Shown piece by piece: positions 63,353 through 64,000 of a DNA stretch of 64,000 nt (positions within the stretch are counted from its first letter, which is position 1; each line of letters begins with the position of its first letter). A model generated the notes under the pieces. That model did not search any database and was not told where the DNA came from. It saw only the letters and a program-made list of their open reading frames with translations. Position numbers and translations under genes: made by a program. The DNA is from Streptomyces eurythermus (GTDB lineage: Bacteria > Actinomycetota > Actinomycetes > Streptomycetales > Streptomycetaceae), in NCBI RefSeq assembly GCF_014649115.1, contig NZ_BMSK01000004.1:459694-523693 (forward strand), written 5' to 3'.

Positions 63353-64000
63353 CGGCGCCTCCCCGACCCCCTCCCGCCACGCTTGGCCTCGGGTTCGCGT
63401 CCCCTCCCCGTCCCCGGCCAGCAGTGAGCGGGCGCGGGATCGCCTCGCCTCCCCGGCCCCGGCCCGCCGCACACGGGTGCAGGGCCGCGATGCCTCCCCA
63501 TCCCCCGTCCGCCGTGCTTGGCCTCGGGTTCGCGTCCCCTCCCTGCCCCAGGCCCGCCGTACGCAGGTGCGGGGCCATGGCGCCTCCCCATGCCCGGCCC
63601 GCCGCACGCGGGCGGGACCGCGGCGCCTCCCCCGCCCCCTCCCGCCGCGCTCGGCCCCGGGTTCGCGTCCCCTCCCTGCCCCCAGCCCGCCGCACGCGGG
63701 CGCGGGGCCACGGCGCCTCCCCATCCCCGGCCCGCCGTGCTTGTCCTCGGGTTCGCGTCCCCTCCCTGCCCCCGGCCCGCCGCACGCAGGTGCGGGGCCA
63801 CGGCGCCTCCCCATCCCCGGCCCGCCGTGCGCGGGCGCGGGATCGCGTCCCCTCCCTACCCCCGGCTCGCCGCACGCGGGCGCGGGATCGCGACGCCTCC
63901 CCGGCCCCCTCCCGCCGCGCTCGGCCCCGGCTTCGCGTCCCCTCCCTGCCCCCGGCCCGCCGCACGCGGGCGCGGGGCCACGGCGCCTCCCCATCCCCCG
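63353..64000. repeat. 45/90-bp minisatellite array reaching the window end
   Basis: The marker CGGCGCCTCC (with small variants) occurs at 63353, 63443, 63488, 63578, 63621, 63711, 63801, 63891 and 63981. Spacing is 90 or 45 bases, except one interval of 43. Each 90-base unit holds two related 45-base halves. The minus strand is open across the array in more than one frame and would encode 15- and 30-residue Gly/Arg/Pro repeats; the 43-base unit breaks the frame. I treat it as non-coding. The array continues past the window. Confidence 0.8.

Noticed and set aside
62975..63994. An N-terminal extension of GlnE by 340 residues into the repeat array
   Set aside because: The GlnE family starts near MTPGRRSSTFTRLLRHGF, a ribosome site precedes ATG 62974, and the extension is repetitive and changes frame at the 43-base repeat unit.
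63353..64000. A CRISPR array
   Set aside because: The 45/90-base units are contiguous, with no unique spacers, and there are no cas genes in the window.

Overview
The window looks like a chromosomal core segment of a Streptomyces species. Codon third positions are almost all G or C, GTG starts are common, most genes have a short AGGAG-type ribosome site, and many genes end in long GC hairpins. From memory, the gene order matches the S. coelicolor block that runs from sucB through lipB/lipA, glnA and glnII and the maltose operon to glnE. One cassette, about 9 kb, does not belong to that order as I remember it.

Left part (1-15.9 kb, central metabolism): the 3' end of sucB, a GntR-type regulator and aceE (homodimeric pyruvate dehydrogenase E1). 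Upstream of aceE are a 31-bp inverted repeat and two identical 13-bp palindromes. Then come a WYL regulator, a DUF4240 protein, a PGRP-type amidase, a membrane-anchored serine protease, a GNAT acetyltransferase, a TIGR01777-type epimerase, a flavin amine oxidase-like protein with an in-frame 15-bp minisatellite, an XRE/TPR regulator, lipB, lipA, a small protein and a DUF4191 membrane protein.

Inserted part (16.0-25.6 kb): a secreted beta-helix protein, an O-methyltransferase and a complete type II polyketide set of the grey spore-pigment (whiE/sch/cur) kind. The set has a TcmI-like cyclase, an SRPBCC aromatase/cyclase, ACP, chain-length factor, ketosynthase, cupin and SchA/CurD protein on the minus strand, with a divergent FAD hydroxylase. 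The 3' end of the hydroxylase gene is followed by a decayed tandem copy of itself.

Middle part (25.6-45.4 kb): an RDD protein and glnA with two GlnR boxes, an HtpX protease with PspAB, an alpha/beta hydrolase, an ArsC-like protein and glnII. Next are a leader ORF with a winged-helix regulator, an epimerase, a NarL-type two-component pair and a DUF1996 secreted protein. A 650-residue membrane protein with a sigma-factor-like N-terminus follows. A ferritin-like protein, translationally coupled to a PDR/VanB-type reductase, is followed by a TetR regulator and a CHMI-type isomerase.

Right part (45.4-64.0 kb, starch and maltose use): a 1799-residue amylase-pullulanase fusion, a secreted alpha-amylase, a cytoplasmic alpha-glucosidase, the malEFG-type ABC importer genes and a divergent LacI-family regulator. 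TGCAAG/CTTGC repeats lie in the control regions. Secreted enzymes would cut starch to maltodextrins, the importer would take them up, the glucosidase would hydrolyse them, and the LacI regulator would tie the genes together. The window ends with a PAP2 phosphatase, glnE (the adenylyltransferase acting on GlnA) and about 1 kb of tandem repeats upstream of glnE. I saw no rRNA, tRNA, CRISPR array, transposase or integrase.
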